This document shows, one piece after another, positions 20,124 through 28,438 of a stretch of DNA of 64,000 nt. Under the pieces are notes generated by a model. That model had not been told where the DNA came from and ran no database searches. It was given only the letters and a program-made list of their open reading frames with translations. The stretch comes from Roseburia sp. 499 (GTDB taxonomy: Bacteria; Bacillota; Clostridia; Lachnospirales; Lachnospiraceae): NCBI RefSeq assembly GCF_001940225.2, contig NZ_CP135164.1, positions 372,001-436,000 on the forward strand, given 5' to 3'. The translations under genes were made by a program, and so were the position numbers. Every line of letters begins with the position of its first letter. Positions within the stretch are counted from its first letter, which is position 1.

Positions 20124-20179
20124 CGATACTTTTTTCGGACCACAAAGCGGTGGATAACGGGGAAAGTGTCGTTTTTTTT
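20124..20179 (+). promoter_or_regulatory. Attenuator-like leader hairpin of the ammonium transporter gene
   Basis: A 13-pair stem with several G-U pairs (20124-20136 with 20159-20171) ends in eight Ts, 60 bases before the ATG. Inside it a smaller hairpin (CCAC/GTGG) displays the six-base loop AAAGCG, again with A first and G fourth. This looks like a conditional terminator; ligand or protein partner unknown. The 343-base gap from glnA contains nothing else I can name beyond the inverted repeat and the glnA 3' hairpin. Confidence 0.55.
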
Positions 20180-20238
20180 ATGAATTTAATCGCTGGAAAA
20201 ATTGCTAGTGATTATGAAGAAACGAGGAGGGATTCGTT

Positions 20239-21990
20239 ATGACAGAAGAAGCAATTGTAAGTTTAATTAGTGAACATACCTTTGGTATTTGGTTTTTAAT
20301 TGGTGCCGCACTGGTATTCTGGATGCAGGCAGGTTTTGCAATGGTAGAGGCAGGTTTCACCAGAGCAAAGAACTCAGGTAATATTTTAATGAAGAACCTA
20401 ATGGACTTTTGTATTGGTACCGTAGTATTCATTTTAATTGGTTTTTCCCTTTTATTAGGTGAAGATTTAGCAGGATTCATCGGAAAACCGGGATTTGATA
20501 TTTTTTCAGCTTATGCAGATTTTGATTTTTCAAATTTTGTATTTAACTTGGTATTCTGTGCAACCACAGCAACAATTGTATCAGGAGCTATGGCTGAAAG
20601 AACAAAGTTCTTATCTTATTGTATTTATTCCGGAGTGATTTCCGCGTTGATTTATCCGATTGAAGCACATTGGATTTGGGGCGGTGGCTGGTTAGCAGAA
20701 TTAGGCTTCCACGATTTTGCGGGTTCCTGTGCAATTCATATGGTAGGTGGTGTTTCTGCACTTATCGGTGCTAAGATTCTTGGACCTCGTATTGGCAAAT
20801 TTACAAAAGACAAGAATGGAAAAGTTACAAAAGTAAATGCATTCCCAGGACATAATCTTCCACTTGGAGCTTTAGGATGCTTTATTCTGTGGTTTGGATG
20901 GTATGGATTCAATGGTGCTGCTTGTACTAGCATTCCACAGTTAGGATCTGTATTCCTAACAACAACCATTGCGCCAGCAATTGCAACTGTAGTATGTATG
21001 GTTTTCACATGGGTAAGATATGGTAAGCCGGATGTTTCTATGTGTTTGAATGCGTCATTAGCTGGTCTGGTAGCAATTACAGCTCCTTGTGATGTGACAG
21101 ATGCATTAGGCGCAGTAATTATTGGTGCTGTAGCAGGTGTGTTAGTAGTGTTTGGCGTATGGTTATTAGATTATAAATTACATATTGATGACCCAGTAGG
21201 TGCCGTAGCAGTTCATATGATGAATGGTATCTGGGGAACAATTGCAGTTGGATTATTTGCAACTACATCTGCTCCGGGAAATGATAGTGTAAAAGGATTA
21301 TTCTATGGCGGTGGATTCGAACAGTTGGGAATTCAGTTGTTAGGTGTTGTATCAGTGGTAGCTTGGACTGCAGTTACAATTACCATTGTGTTCTTAGTGA
21401 TTAAAGCAACAGTAGGATTACGTGTTACCGAAGAAGAGGAAATCGTTGGTCTGGATGCTATGGAACATGGATTGGCATCTGCATACTCCGGATTCAGTAT
21501 CATGGATGTTTCTAATACTATGACAATGGATGTAAATGAAAACACCAATCTTGGTACTGCTGCATATGAAGAAGCTTCGGATGTTCAGAAGAATGCTGCT
21601 GTCAAAGTGGTTTCTGCTGTACCAAAGGATGCAACTGGTATGTACAAGGTTGTTATTATTGCTAAGTTATCACGTTACGATAAGCTGAGAAAGGCAATGA
21701 ACGAATTAGGTGTAACAGGTATGACAGTAACTCAGGTTATGGGTTGTGGTATCCAGAGAGGTGCAGGCGAGAAATATCGTGGCGTTGAAATGGATGCAAC
21801 CTTATTGCCAAAGGTTAAGGTTGAAGTTATTGTAGGTAATATTCCGGTAGATAAGGTAATTGAGACTGCTAAGAAGACTCTTTATACTGGACATATCGGT
21901 GATGGTAAGATTTTTGTATACGATGTTGCAAAAGTTGTTAAGGTTCGTACCGGTGAAGAAGATATGCAGGCTTTACTGGATGTGGAATAG
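20239..21990 (+). CDS. Ammonium transporter fused to a C-terminal P-II domain
   Basis: A 583-residue fusion. Residues about 1-410 are an Amt/AmtB ammonium channel with eleven expected membrane helices and the twin-His positions in IHMVGG and VHMMNGIWG. After a linker with EEEEIVGLDAMEHG (the conserved Amt cytoplasmic tail), residues about 468-575 are a complete P-II (GlnB/GlnK) domain: the VVIIAKLSRYDKL start, MTVTQVMGCGIQRG, a T-loop with Tyr513 in EKYRGVE, and IGDGKIFVYDV with the nucleotide-binding loop. In separate-gene systems GlnK plugs AmtB; here the gate is covalently attached. The start has GAGGAGGG upstream. Confidence 0.95.
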   Translation: MTEEAIVSLISEHTFGIWFLIGAALVFWMQAGFAMVEAGFTRAKNSGNILMKNLMDFCIGTVVFILIGFSLLLGEDLAGFIGKPGFDIFSAYADFDFSNFVFNLVFCATTATIVSGAMAERTKFLSYCIYSGVISALIYPIEAHWIWGGGWLAELGFHDFAGSCAIHMVGGVSALIGAKILGPRIGKFTKDKNGKVTKVNAFPGHNLPLGALGCFILWFGWYGFNGAACTSIPQLGSVFLTTTIAPAIATVVCMVFTWVRYGKPDVSMCLNASLAGLVAITAPCDVTDALGAVIIGAVAGVLVVFGVWLLDYKLHIDDPVGAVAVHMMNGIWGTIAVGLFATTSAPGNDSVKGLFYGGGFEQLGIQLLGVVSVVAWTAVTITIVFLVIKATVGLRVTEEEEIVGLDAMEHGLASAYSGFSIMDVSNTMTMDVNENTNLGTAAYEEASDVQKNAAVKVVSAVPKDATGMYKVVIIAKLSRYDKLRKAMNELGVTGMTVTQVMGCGIQRGAGEKYRGVEMDATLLPKVKVEVIVGNIPVDKVIETAKKTLYTGHIGDGKIFVYDVAKVVKVRTGEEDMQALLDVE

Positions 21991-22032
21991 GTATTATCTA
22001 ATCCCCTTAGTTAGTATATACATCAACAGAGG

Positions 22033-22063
22033 GAGGGCTCGGAATTTTTCCGGGCTCTCTTTC
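22033..22063 (+). terminator. Terminator after the Amt/P-II gene
   Basis: An 11-pair stem (with G-U pairs) around ATTTT, followed by TTTCT. Confidence 0.7.
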
Positions 22064-22076
22064 TATATTCAATTAC

Positions 22077-22105
22077 TTGCAATTTAGTAGGAAACATTAT
22101 ATGAT
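22077..22105 (+). promoter_or_regulatory. Promoter of the receiver-like gene
   Basis: TTGCAA, 17 bases, TATGAT, ending 34 bases before the ATG at 22139. The gene can therefore be transcribed separately from the transporter. Confidence 0.6.
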
Positions 22106-22138
22106 AAAAGCAAGAAGAAGTACAGTGGGGGCAGTTTT

Positions 22139-23176
22139 ATGAAAGATAGTGTTTTGTTTGTAAATCGCGACCAGGCTGAAATAAAAGAATTTTTGAATGC
22201 GATGCAGGATTATACTTTTGAAATTGATACAGCGGACAGTGGCTTGGAAGCGGCAGTTTTATTACGAAAGAAGAGCTATAAAGTAGTGATTACAGGGATG
22301 AATTTGTCCACATATGATGGAATGAAATTGCTTGCATATCTGAATGGACATTGTCCTTATACGGCGTGCATTGTTTATACAACAAGGATAGATTTGGCAC
22401 AGTTACGGGTATTGGTAAACCAGAGAGAAGTATTTCGAATTTTTCTAAAACCTGTGAATTATCGTGGGGATTTTTATAATGCGATCAAAGATGGATTTGC
22501 TTATTATGACATCAGGGAAGCTGAGATGGAAGAACAGAAAATCCTAGAACAGAAACAGAGAAACAGAGAAGACACAGAAGTACAAGAGGTAGAATCACCG
22601 GATAAGATAGAATGGAATCAAATGAAAAGTTTCATACGCTCATTGGTGCCTTTGAGTGTGGAGAACTTTGATATTTCTTTATCAGAGGAAGAAAGGCAGA
22701 TACTTACTACATATGAGCAAACGATATTAGACTATTATCTGCAAGAAGAGTATGAAGCGTGTGATAGTCTTGAGATGTTAAAAGCAAGGATAAAGCAAGA
22801 GTTTGTTTTAAATGAACAGCAACAGGTTGTAATAGAAACGAATCAAAAGCTAGTAAATTCCAAACCGGGATTCTATGAACAATTACATTTTATGATATGG
22901 TTGTTGCTAACGCAGATAGCGGAGATATCTGATACCTATAGTGTGAAAATAGAAATGGATTTTCAGATACCATTTCGACCGATGATTCGAATACAAGCGA
23001 GTACATCTCGAGAGGAATGGAAACGATATAAAGAAAAGAAAATTTGCCGGGAGCGTACAAAAGTAGTTACTTCTATTATGGAGTCGTTTGCAGAACGGTA
23101 TAAAATGGAAATAACGGAGGATTCCATTATTTATCAGGTACAGATGAGAACAGAAGAACGAAAAAAAGTAAAATAA
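22139..23176 (+). CDS. Receiver-like protein lacking the phospho-Asp, unknown output domain
   Basis: A 345-residue protein. Residues 1-118 have the CheY-type receiver layout: an NRD acidic start, the VVITGMNLSTYDG strand and loop, the IVYTT strand and the conserved Lys in FLKPVN. At the phosphorylation site the usual Asp is replaced by Gly53, so it is probably not phosphorylated in the usual way. A charged linker (120-160) leads to an alpha-helical region of about 180 residues that I do not recognise; it is not a winged helix, AraC, LytTR or ANTAR domain by eye. It follows the nitrogen genes but has its own promoter, so any link to nitrogen control is inference. Confidence 0.7.
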   Translation: MKDSVLFVNRDQAEIKEFLNAMQDYTFEIDTADSGLEAAVLLRKKSYKVVITGMNLSTYDGMKLLAYLNGHCPYTACIVYTTRIDLAQLRVLVNQREVFRIFLKPVNYRGDFYNAIKDGFAYYDIREAEMEEQKILEQKQRNREDTEVQEVESPDKIEWNQMKSFIRSLVPLSVENFDISLSEEERQILTTYEQTILDYYLQEEYEACDSLEMLKARIKQEFVLNEQQQVVIETNQKLVNSKPGFYEQLHFMIWLLLTQIAEISDTYSVKIEMDFQIPFRPMIRIQASTSREEWKRYKEKKICRERTKVVTSIMESFAERYKMEITEDSIIYQVQMRTEERKKVK

Positions 23177-23222
23177 AAATTCCGTTGGAAAGAAGGAAAA
23201 CATCTTTCCAACGGAATTTTTT
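23176..23222. terminator. Bidirectional terminator, 18-pair perfect stem
   Basis: An exact 18-base inverted repeat around a nine-base loop, A-rich on the left and T-rich on the right. It lies between the converging receiver-like and PBP genes and touches the stop codons of both. Confidence 0.9.
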
Positions 23223-25881
23223 AATTTTCACCAGTATGAGTAGGTGTGTTATTCGATGAATTATTGCCATCATCACTTGGAAGTTTGCTTTGGTCTGCGT
23301 TTGGTGTTGAACCATCCGTTTCTGAGTCATCCGTCTTAGAACCAGGTGATGGGTCTATTGAAGGAATCTGTGGAATAACGGAAGCTGCATTGTGTATAGT
23401 ACACTGATTTTGCGTATCTGTTAATAGATATGGTCCGTCTTCTGTATCAGGGGAACCTCCAATAATGTAAACACTAGTCTGACGATTTTCGGCAGGACAG
23501 AATTCATTTGCCAACATACCGGAAATAGTACAGATTGTTGCACTAATATGATGATCACACACTTCTGTAGGTTCTGTGCCGGCAGCAAAGTATTCTGTTT
23601 CTACCATACTTCCTCTTGGATCACAGTCACAAAGTCCTTCTACGGCAAGTTTACCGGATTTTTTACATACGGTTGCAGTTACAATGCCATCCGGTTGTGT
23701 GAAGTCTTTATATTCCAATCCTTCGTGAATACGACTCATAACATTTTTCCAAAGAATTTTTGGAGTGTTGGTTTGTCCGGATTTGTTCTGTGGACTGTTA
23801 TCGTCGTATCCGCACCATACGACACAAGTGTAATATGGCGTATAGCCGGCGAACAGAGCATCTCTGTTTTTAGTGGTAGTACCTGTTTTTCCGGCAATTG
23901 CCATACCGCTAAAGTTAGCGCGGCCACCAGTACCTGCAGTTACTACGTCCTTCATGGCATCTGTCAGTAGGAAAGCAGTGGTTTCTTTTAATACAGTATG
24001 GGTTTCCGGTGTGTTATCAATTAATACGTTTCCGTCATGGTCTAGGATACGTGTATAGAATCTTGGGCGCGTGTAAGTACCACCATCTGCAATAGTGGCA
24101 TAAGCGGCAGTTAGTTCCAAATTGGTTACACCGTTCGTAATACCACCAAGTGCCAGAGATTGTACAATATCCTTCTGATCAAGAGTGGTAAAACCAAAGT
24201 TCTTCAGATAATCATATCCTACCTGCGGAGAAATATCAGTAAGTGTTTTTACTGTTACTACGTTAATAGACTTTGTAATGGCATATCTTATAGTGGTAAA
24301 GCCACGGTAGGTGCCATCGTAATTTCGAAGAGAGGTACCGTTAGAATAGGTAAACGGTGCATCATCCTGTACAGTGGCAAGGGTCATACCGGCAGTATCT
24401 AATGCAGGAGCATAGGCAGCTAGTACTTTGAAGGTAGAACCGGGCTGTCTTGTAGTGTCGGTAGCACGATTCAGTGTACGGCTTCCGGTTTTGTCGCCAC
24501 GTCCTCCGACAATAGCTTTTACTTCACCAGTAGATTGGTCGATTACAGTCATAGCAGCCTGTGGCTGAAGTGTAAAGATGACAGATTCACCACCTTCAGG
24601 AATGGTGTCACCTTCACCCATAAGTTCAGCTTTGTAGGCATCAATAGCAGCCTGGGCTTCTTCCTGAGAAGAGAAGTTTATATCGTAGTCAGAATTAGAA
24701 TTCTGATAATAAGAGAGCATAGTTTGTTCGCTATAGTTCTCTGTGGTTCCATCTGCTTTGTTTATTGTTAGACGATAGGAAAATGAATATTCCACATCCC
24801 CAGCGTAATTCTCAGGGTTATTTGCCTCTTCGTCGCAAATTTGCTGCATTGCCATATTTTGCGTAGATTCAATTGTAAGACCACCGTTGTAAATGGCTTT
24901 GTAAGCTTGTGTATCTGTATATCCTTTCTTTTCTACCAGATCCTGAACGACTTGATCAATCAATGCGTCTACGAAATAAGAATTAGGATCAGTTTCAGCA
25001 TATTCTACATTTACCTGTTGAATACGGGAATAGACATCATCCGCAAGAGCTTCTTCGTACTCTTTATCTGTGATATAGCCCTGTTCCTTCATGTTTTTCA
25101 GAACCAGTTTCCGACGGTCTGCATTTTTATCAGGATGGCTGACCGGATTGTATGCAGAAGGATTCTTGGTGATTCCTGCAATTACGGCTGATTCAGAAAG
25201 CGTAAGCTCAGAAACATCTTTTCCAAAGTAACGGCGGGCAGCAGCTTGTACCCCCAAAGTATTTTGTCCGAGGTTAATGGAATTTAAATAGTTTTCCAAT
25301 ACCCAATCCTTGGACTTGACTTTTGTTAATTGTATGGCAAGATATTGTTCCTGGATTTTACGTTCTACTTTTTCGGACCAAGATTCATCTGTCCATCCAT
25401 CAAATACATTATTTTTTAGAAGCTGCTGAGTAATGGTACTAGCACCCTGGGAAAAATGTCCGGTGGTGATTCCGGTAAAACCGGCACGGATAATTCCTTT
25501 GATGTCAATACCATTGTGTTCGTAGAAACGTTCATCTTCGATAGCAACGAAAGCATGCTGCATGTCTACGGGGATTTCATCCAGAGTGACATAAACACGG
25601 TTTGAACCGGATGCCACAAGGGTTGCAATTTCATTTCCCTGGTCATCCAATACCACAGAAAGATATCCGGTTGGTGTTGGATCAATATCGTCAATGTCAG
25701 GTGCGGCATCTATAATCCCCTTAAGGATTCCTATACCGGCACAGCCGCCAATAACCAACGCTGCTAAAAAACAAACAAGTAATGATTTACAGAATATTAC
25801 CGTAAATTTCTTACGTATCAAGGTTCCGGTAGACGTAATCTGCTTGTCCTTCCGGGAAGCACCTTTTTTTCCATAATTCAT
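23221..25881 (-). CDS. Class A penicillin-binding protein (PBP1A family)
   Basis: An 886-residue bifunctional peptidoglycan synthase. A basic cytoplasmic N-terminus and membrane anchor (about 30-55) precede the GT51 glycosyltransferase domain, with catalytic Glu115 in EDERFYEHNG and GASTITQQLLKN. The transpeptidase domain has nucleophile Ser482 in STFK, the SIN motif in TKSINVVT and the KTGTT motif. The C-terminus carries Cys pairs and a long Ser/Asp/Asn-rich tail outside the cell. AAAGGAGG precedes the ATG. Confidence 0.95.
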   Translation of the reverse strand: MNYGKKGASRKDKQITSTGTLIRKKFTVIFCKSLLVCFLAALVIGGCAGIGILKGIIDAAPDIDDIDPTPTGYLSVVLDDQGNEIATLVASGSNRVYVTLDEIPVDMQHAFVAIEDERFYEHNGIDIKGIIRAGFTGITTGHFSQGASTITQQLLKNNVFDGWTDESWSEKVERKIQEQYLAIQLTKVKSKDWVLENYLNSINLGQNTLGVQAAARRYFGKDVSELTLSESAVIAGITKNPSAYNPVSHPDKNADRRKLVLKNMKEQGYITDKEYEEALADDVYSRIQQVNVEYAETDPNSYFVDALIDQVVQDLVEKKGYTDTQAYKAIYNGGLTIESTQNMAMQQICDEEANNPENYAGDVEYSFSYRLTINKADGTTENYSEQTMLSYYQNSNSDYDINFSSQEEAQAAIDAYKAELMGEGDTIPEGGESVIFTLQPQAAMTVIDQSTGEVKAIVGGRGDKTGSRTLNRATDTTRQPGSTFKVLAAYAPALDTAGMTLATVQDDAPFTYSNGTSLRNYDGTYRGFTTIRYAITKSINVVTVKTLTDISPQVGYDYLKNFGFTTLDQKDIVQSLALGGITNGVTNLELTAAYATIADGGTYTRPRFYTRILDHDGNVLIDNTPETHTVLKETTAFLLTDAMKDVVTAGTGGRANFSGMAIAGKTGTTTKNRDALFAGYTPYYTCVVWCGYDDNSPQNKSGQTNTPKILWKNVMSRIHEGLEYKDFTQPDGIVTATVCKKSGKLAVEGLCDCDPRGSMVETEYFAAGTEPTEVCDHHISATICTISGMLANEFCPAENRQTSVYIIGGSPDTEDGPYLLTDTQNQCTIHNAASVIPQIPSIDPSPGSKTDDSETDGSTPNADQSKLPSDDGNNSSNNTPTHTGEN

Positions 25882-25908
25882 AGTAAGCCTCCTTTATATA
25901 TCCTCACT

Positions 25909-25914
25909 ATTATA
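25909..25914 (-). promoter_or_regulatory. Extended -10 promoter of the PBP gene
   Basis: The minus strand reads TGCTATAAT, an extended -10, 28 bases before the ATG. It overlaps a small exact palindrome (TATAGC, six As, GCTATA, 25911-25928) that could be an operator. Confidence 0.5.
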
Positions 25915-25968
25915 GCAAAAAAGCTATATGAAATAAAGCAAAAAATCCTTAAGATTCCCAGAAGAGAA

Positions 25969-25997
25969 TTGCGTCATAATAGATAATATGGTACACT
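25969..25997 (+). promoter_or_regulatory. Promoter of the YigZ-family gene
   Basis: TTGCGT, 17 bases, TACACT, diverging from the PBP promoter. Confidence 0.55.
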
Positions 25998-26034
25998 AAA
26001 AAGCAAATAAAGGAAGAAATACGGAGAAAATCAG

Positions 26035-26688
26035 ATGGAAAACAAGCCATACAAGACCTTGTATGAGGGCGGCGTGGGAGAAATTGTCGAAAAGAAATCA
26101 CGGTTTATTGCAACTGTGGAGAAAATAGATAATGAAGAAGAGGCATTGGCATTTATTGCAAAGATGAAGAAGCAGTATTGGGATGCAAGGCATAACTGTT
26201 ATGCTTTTGTAGCAGGAAAAAATCATGAATTGCAACGTTGTAGTGATGATGGAGAACCCAACGGAACAGCAGGAAGACCGATGCTTGAAGTATTGTTGCG
26301 AGAGGATATTCATAATATTGTGGTAGTAGTTACCAGATATTTTGGCGGAACTCTGCTTGGAACGGGAGGATTGGTACGAGCTTATCAGAAATCTGTACAG
26401 GAAGGATTACGCAACAGCATTATTATAGAAAGAATGCAGGGACAACTTCTGGATATTCATACGGATTATAATGGAATAGGAAAAATACAATATATTGTTG
26501 CACAAGAAGGGATTTCTGTTTTGGATACAGAATATACCGATAAGGTAGTGGTAAAGTTAATTGTACCAATAGAAAAAATGCAAAAGTTGCAAGAAGCGGT
26601 GACGGAAGGAACCAATGGAAATGCAGTCTATCAGCTTGGAGAAATGGTGGAATTTGCATCAATTGAAGGAAAAATAAAAATTTTTTAA
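26035..26688 (+). CDS. YigZ/IMPACT-family protein
   Basis: A 217-residue member of the UPF0029/IMPACT family. The N-terminal domain has the family pattern KKSRFIATV, ARHNCYAF, RCSDDGEPNGTAGRPMLEVL and VTRYFGGTLLGTGGLVRAY; the C-terminal part is the EF-G-like DUF1949 domain. Eukaryotic IMPACT acts on translation-stress signalling; bacterial roles remain unclear. It stands alone, followed by tRNA-Gln. Confidence 0.93.
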   Translation: MENKPYKTLYEGGVGEIVEKKSRFIATVEKIDNEEEALAFIAKMKKQYWDARHNCYAFVAGKNHELQRCSDDGEPNGTAGRPMLEVLLREDIHNIVVVVTRYFGGTLLGTGGLVRAYQKSVQEGLRNSIIIERMQGQLLDIHTDYNGIGKIQYIVAQEGISVLDTEYTDKVVVKLIVPIEKMQKLQEAVTEGTNGNAVYQLGEMVEFASIEGKIKIF

Positions 26689-26707
26689 AAAAATTTGAAA
26701 AAAGGAC

Positions 26708-26736
26708 TTGCATTTCTATAATATCTCATGTATAAT
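26708..26736 (+). promoter_or_regulatory. tRNA-Gln promoter
   Basis: TTGCAT, 17 bases, perfect TATAAT, 21 bases before the tRNA. Confidence 0.8.
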
Positions 26737-26757
26737 ACAACATGTTGAAAAAAACAG

Positions 26758-26829
26758 TGGCCCATCGCCAAACGGTAAGGCAACGGACTCTGACTCCGTC
26801 ATCTCAAGGTTCGAATCCTTGTGGGCCAG
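26758..26829 (+). tRNA. tRNA-Gln (anticodon CTG)
   Basis: A 72-base cloverleaf. The seven-pair acceptor stem TGGCCCA/TGGGCCA is exact, the anticodon stem ACGGA/TCCGT holds loop CTCTGAC with anticodon CTG, and the T arm has GGTTCGAATCC. The discriminator is G and the 3' CCA is not encoded. It reads CAG codons. Confidence 0.95.
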
Positions 26830-26833
26830 CTTG

Positions 26834-26862
26834 AAACCATCACAGCATGTGATGGTTTTTTT
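26834..26862 (+). terminator. tRNA-Gln terminator
   Basis: An 11-pair stem AAACCATCACA with loop GCA and a T-run. Confidence 0.85.
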
Positions 26863-26885
26863 ATATCATAAGAAAGAGGATGTCT

Positions 26886-27596
26886 ATGTATAGCTTTGAA
26901 AGCAAAGTACGTTACAGTGAAGTAGATAAAGAAGGAAAAATTACATTAAATGCTATATTGGATTATTTCCAGGATAGTAGTTTTTTTCATTCAGAAGAAC
27001 TTGGTGTAGGGATAAAATTTTTAGCGGAACAGAAACTGGCCTGGGTATTATCTTCTTGGCAAGTTGAGATAAAACGATATCCTTTTTATGGAGAACATGT
27101 TAAAATAAGCACATGGCCTTACGATTTTAAGGGATTCTTCGGATTTCGTAATTTTACCATGGAAACGGATGAGGGAGAAATGTTGGCGTATGCTAATTCC
27201 ATTTGGACGTTATTGGATTTAAGCAAGGGACGTCCTACGCGGTTAACAACAGAACTTATGGAAGCATATCAGTTGTCTCCAAAGTTTCCGATGAGTTGTG
27301 AATCACGAAAGATTGAACTACCGAAGGAAACACAGGCAAAAGAGCCGTTTCCGGTGCATAAGTATCATATCGATACGAATCAGCATGTGAATAATGGACG
27401 TTATGTAGGTATGGCACAGGAATATTTGCCGGAAGGAAAGAGAGTGTGGAAGATGCGTGCAGAATACCGGAAAGCAGCCGTATACGGAGATGTTATTCAT
27501 CCCTATATTGCAGAAGATGGAGAGAAAACAATTGTGAATCTGGCAGATGGAGAGGAAAAACCCTATGCTATTATAGAATTGGAGGGAAGTAGATGA
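26886..27596 (+). CDS. Acyl-ACP thioesterase
   Basis: About 236 residues with a double hot-dog fold of the bacterial acyl-ACP thioesterase (FatA-like) family, which releases free fatty acids from acyl carrier protein. The N-terminal hot-dog has ILDYFQDSSFFHSEELG and WVLSSWQVEIKRYP; the second has DTNQHVNNGRYV, holding the catalytic Asn/His. GAGG touches the ATG at 26880, so the ATG at 26886, six bases later, is the better start. Its stop overlaps the next gene's start by four bases. Confidence 0.9.
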   Translation: MYSFESKVRYSEVDKEGKITLNAILDYFQDSSFFHSEELGVGIKFLAEQKLAWVLSSWQVEIKRYPFYGEHVKISTWPYDFKGFFGFRNFTMETDEGEMLAYANSIWTLLDLSKGRPTRLTTELMEAYQLSPKFPMSCESRKIELPKETQAKEPFPVHKYHIDTNQHVNNGRYVGMAQEYLPEGKRVWKMRAEYRKAAVYGDVIHPYIAEDGEKTIVNLADGEEKPYAIIELEGSR

Positions 27597-28429
27597 TTCG
27601 CTTAGGAGAAAAACAGGAATTAACTGTAGTAAAAAAAGTAGAATTTGGTGTGTATCTTGCAGAAGCAGCGGGAGCCGAGGAAAGAGTATTGCTTCCGGGA
27701 AAGCGGGTGCCGGTAGGAATCAAAGAGGGAGATAAGATAGAGGTATTCGTTTATAAAGATTCCAGAGACCGAATTATTGCAACGACAGCAGAACCCAAGA
27801 TAAAGATGGGAGAATATGCCGTTCTTAGAGTGGTGTCTGTACAGAAAATAGGAGCTTTTCTGGATTGGGGATTAGAAAAAGATTTATTTCTTCCATATAA
27901 AGAGCAGAGTGTGAAGGTGCGCGAAGGAGACGAGATTCTGGTTCGACTTTATATAGATAAGAGCAGTCGACTTTGTGCAAGTATGCGTGGATTGTATGAA
28001 ATGCTTTCTACAGATTCACCTTATGAAGGTGGAGAAACAGTTCAGGGACGGGTGTATGAGTTCAGTAATAATTTTGGTGCATTTATTGCAGTGGATGACA
28101 AATATTCTGCACTGTTGCCAAAACATGAGGACCATAGTTATCTTAGAATTGGAGAAGTAGTGGAAGCTAAAATTGTGGAAGTGAAGCCGGATGGAAAGTT
28201 GACACTGACCATGCGGGATAAGGCATATTTACAGATGGAAGAGGATGCAAAACATGTACTGGAGATATTAGATCAGTATGCGGGCGTATTACCTTTTACG
28301 GATAAGGCTTCTCCGGAAATTATCATGCGTGAAACTCAGATGAGTAAAAATGCTTTTAAGAGAGCAGTGGGACGGTTATATCGCGAACATAAAATAGAAA
28401 TTGTAAATCATTGTATCAGAAAGAAATAG
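27593..28429 (+). CDS. cvfB: CvfB-family S1-domain RNA-binding protein
   Basis: A 278-residue protein with S1-like beta-barrel domains in series (about 1-60, 65-130 and 145-210, the last with GRVYEFSNNFGAFIAV and a KLTLTMRDK end) and a C-terminal winged helix (about 220-278). This matches CvfB, an RNA-binding protein tied to virulence gene expression in staphylococci; its role in commensal Clostridia is not established. It overlaps the thioesterase stop (ATGA type junction). Confidence 0.88.
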   Translation: MIRLGEKQELTVVKKVEFGVYLAEAAGAEERVLLPGKRVPVGIKEGDKIEVFVYKDSRDRIIATTAEPKIKMGEYAVLRVVSVQKIGAFLDWGLEKDLFLPYKEQSVKVREGDEILVRLYIDKSSRLCASMRGLYEMLSTDSPYEGGETVQGRVYEFSNNFGAFIAVDDKYSALLPKHEDHSYLRIGEVVEAKIVEVKPDGKLTLTMRDKAYLQMEEDAKHVLEILDQYAGVLPFTDKASPEIIMRETQMSKNAFKRAVGRLYREHKIEIVNHCIRKK

Positions 28430-28438
28430 GAGAGGATT

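Noticed and set aside
22139..23176. An ANTAR antiterminator as the partner of the nitrogen leaders
   Set aside because: The C-terminal region does not show the three-helix ANTAR pattern and ends in an unrelated strand-rich segment.
23548..25191. Plus-strand open frames opposite the PBP gene
   Set aside because: Cys/Ile/Tyr-rich composition typical of antisense frames; the PBP motifs are unambiguous on the other strand.
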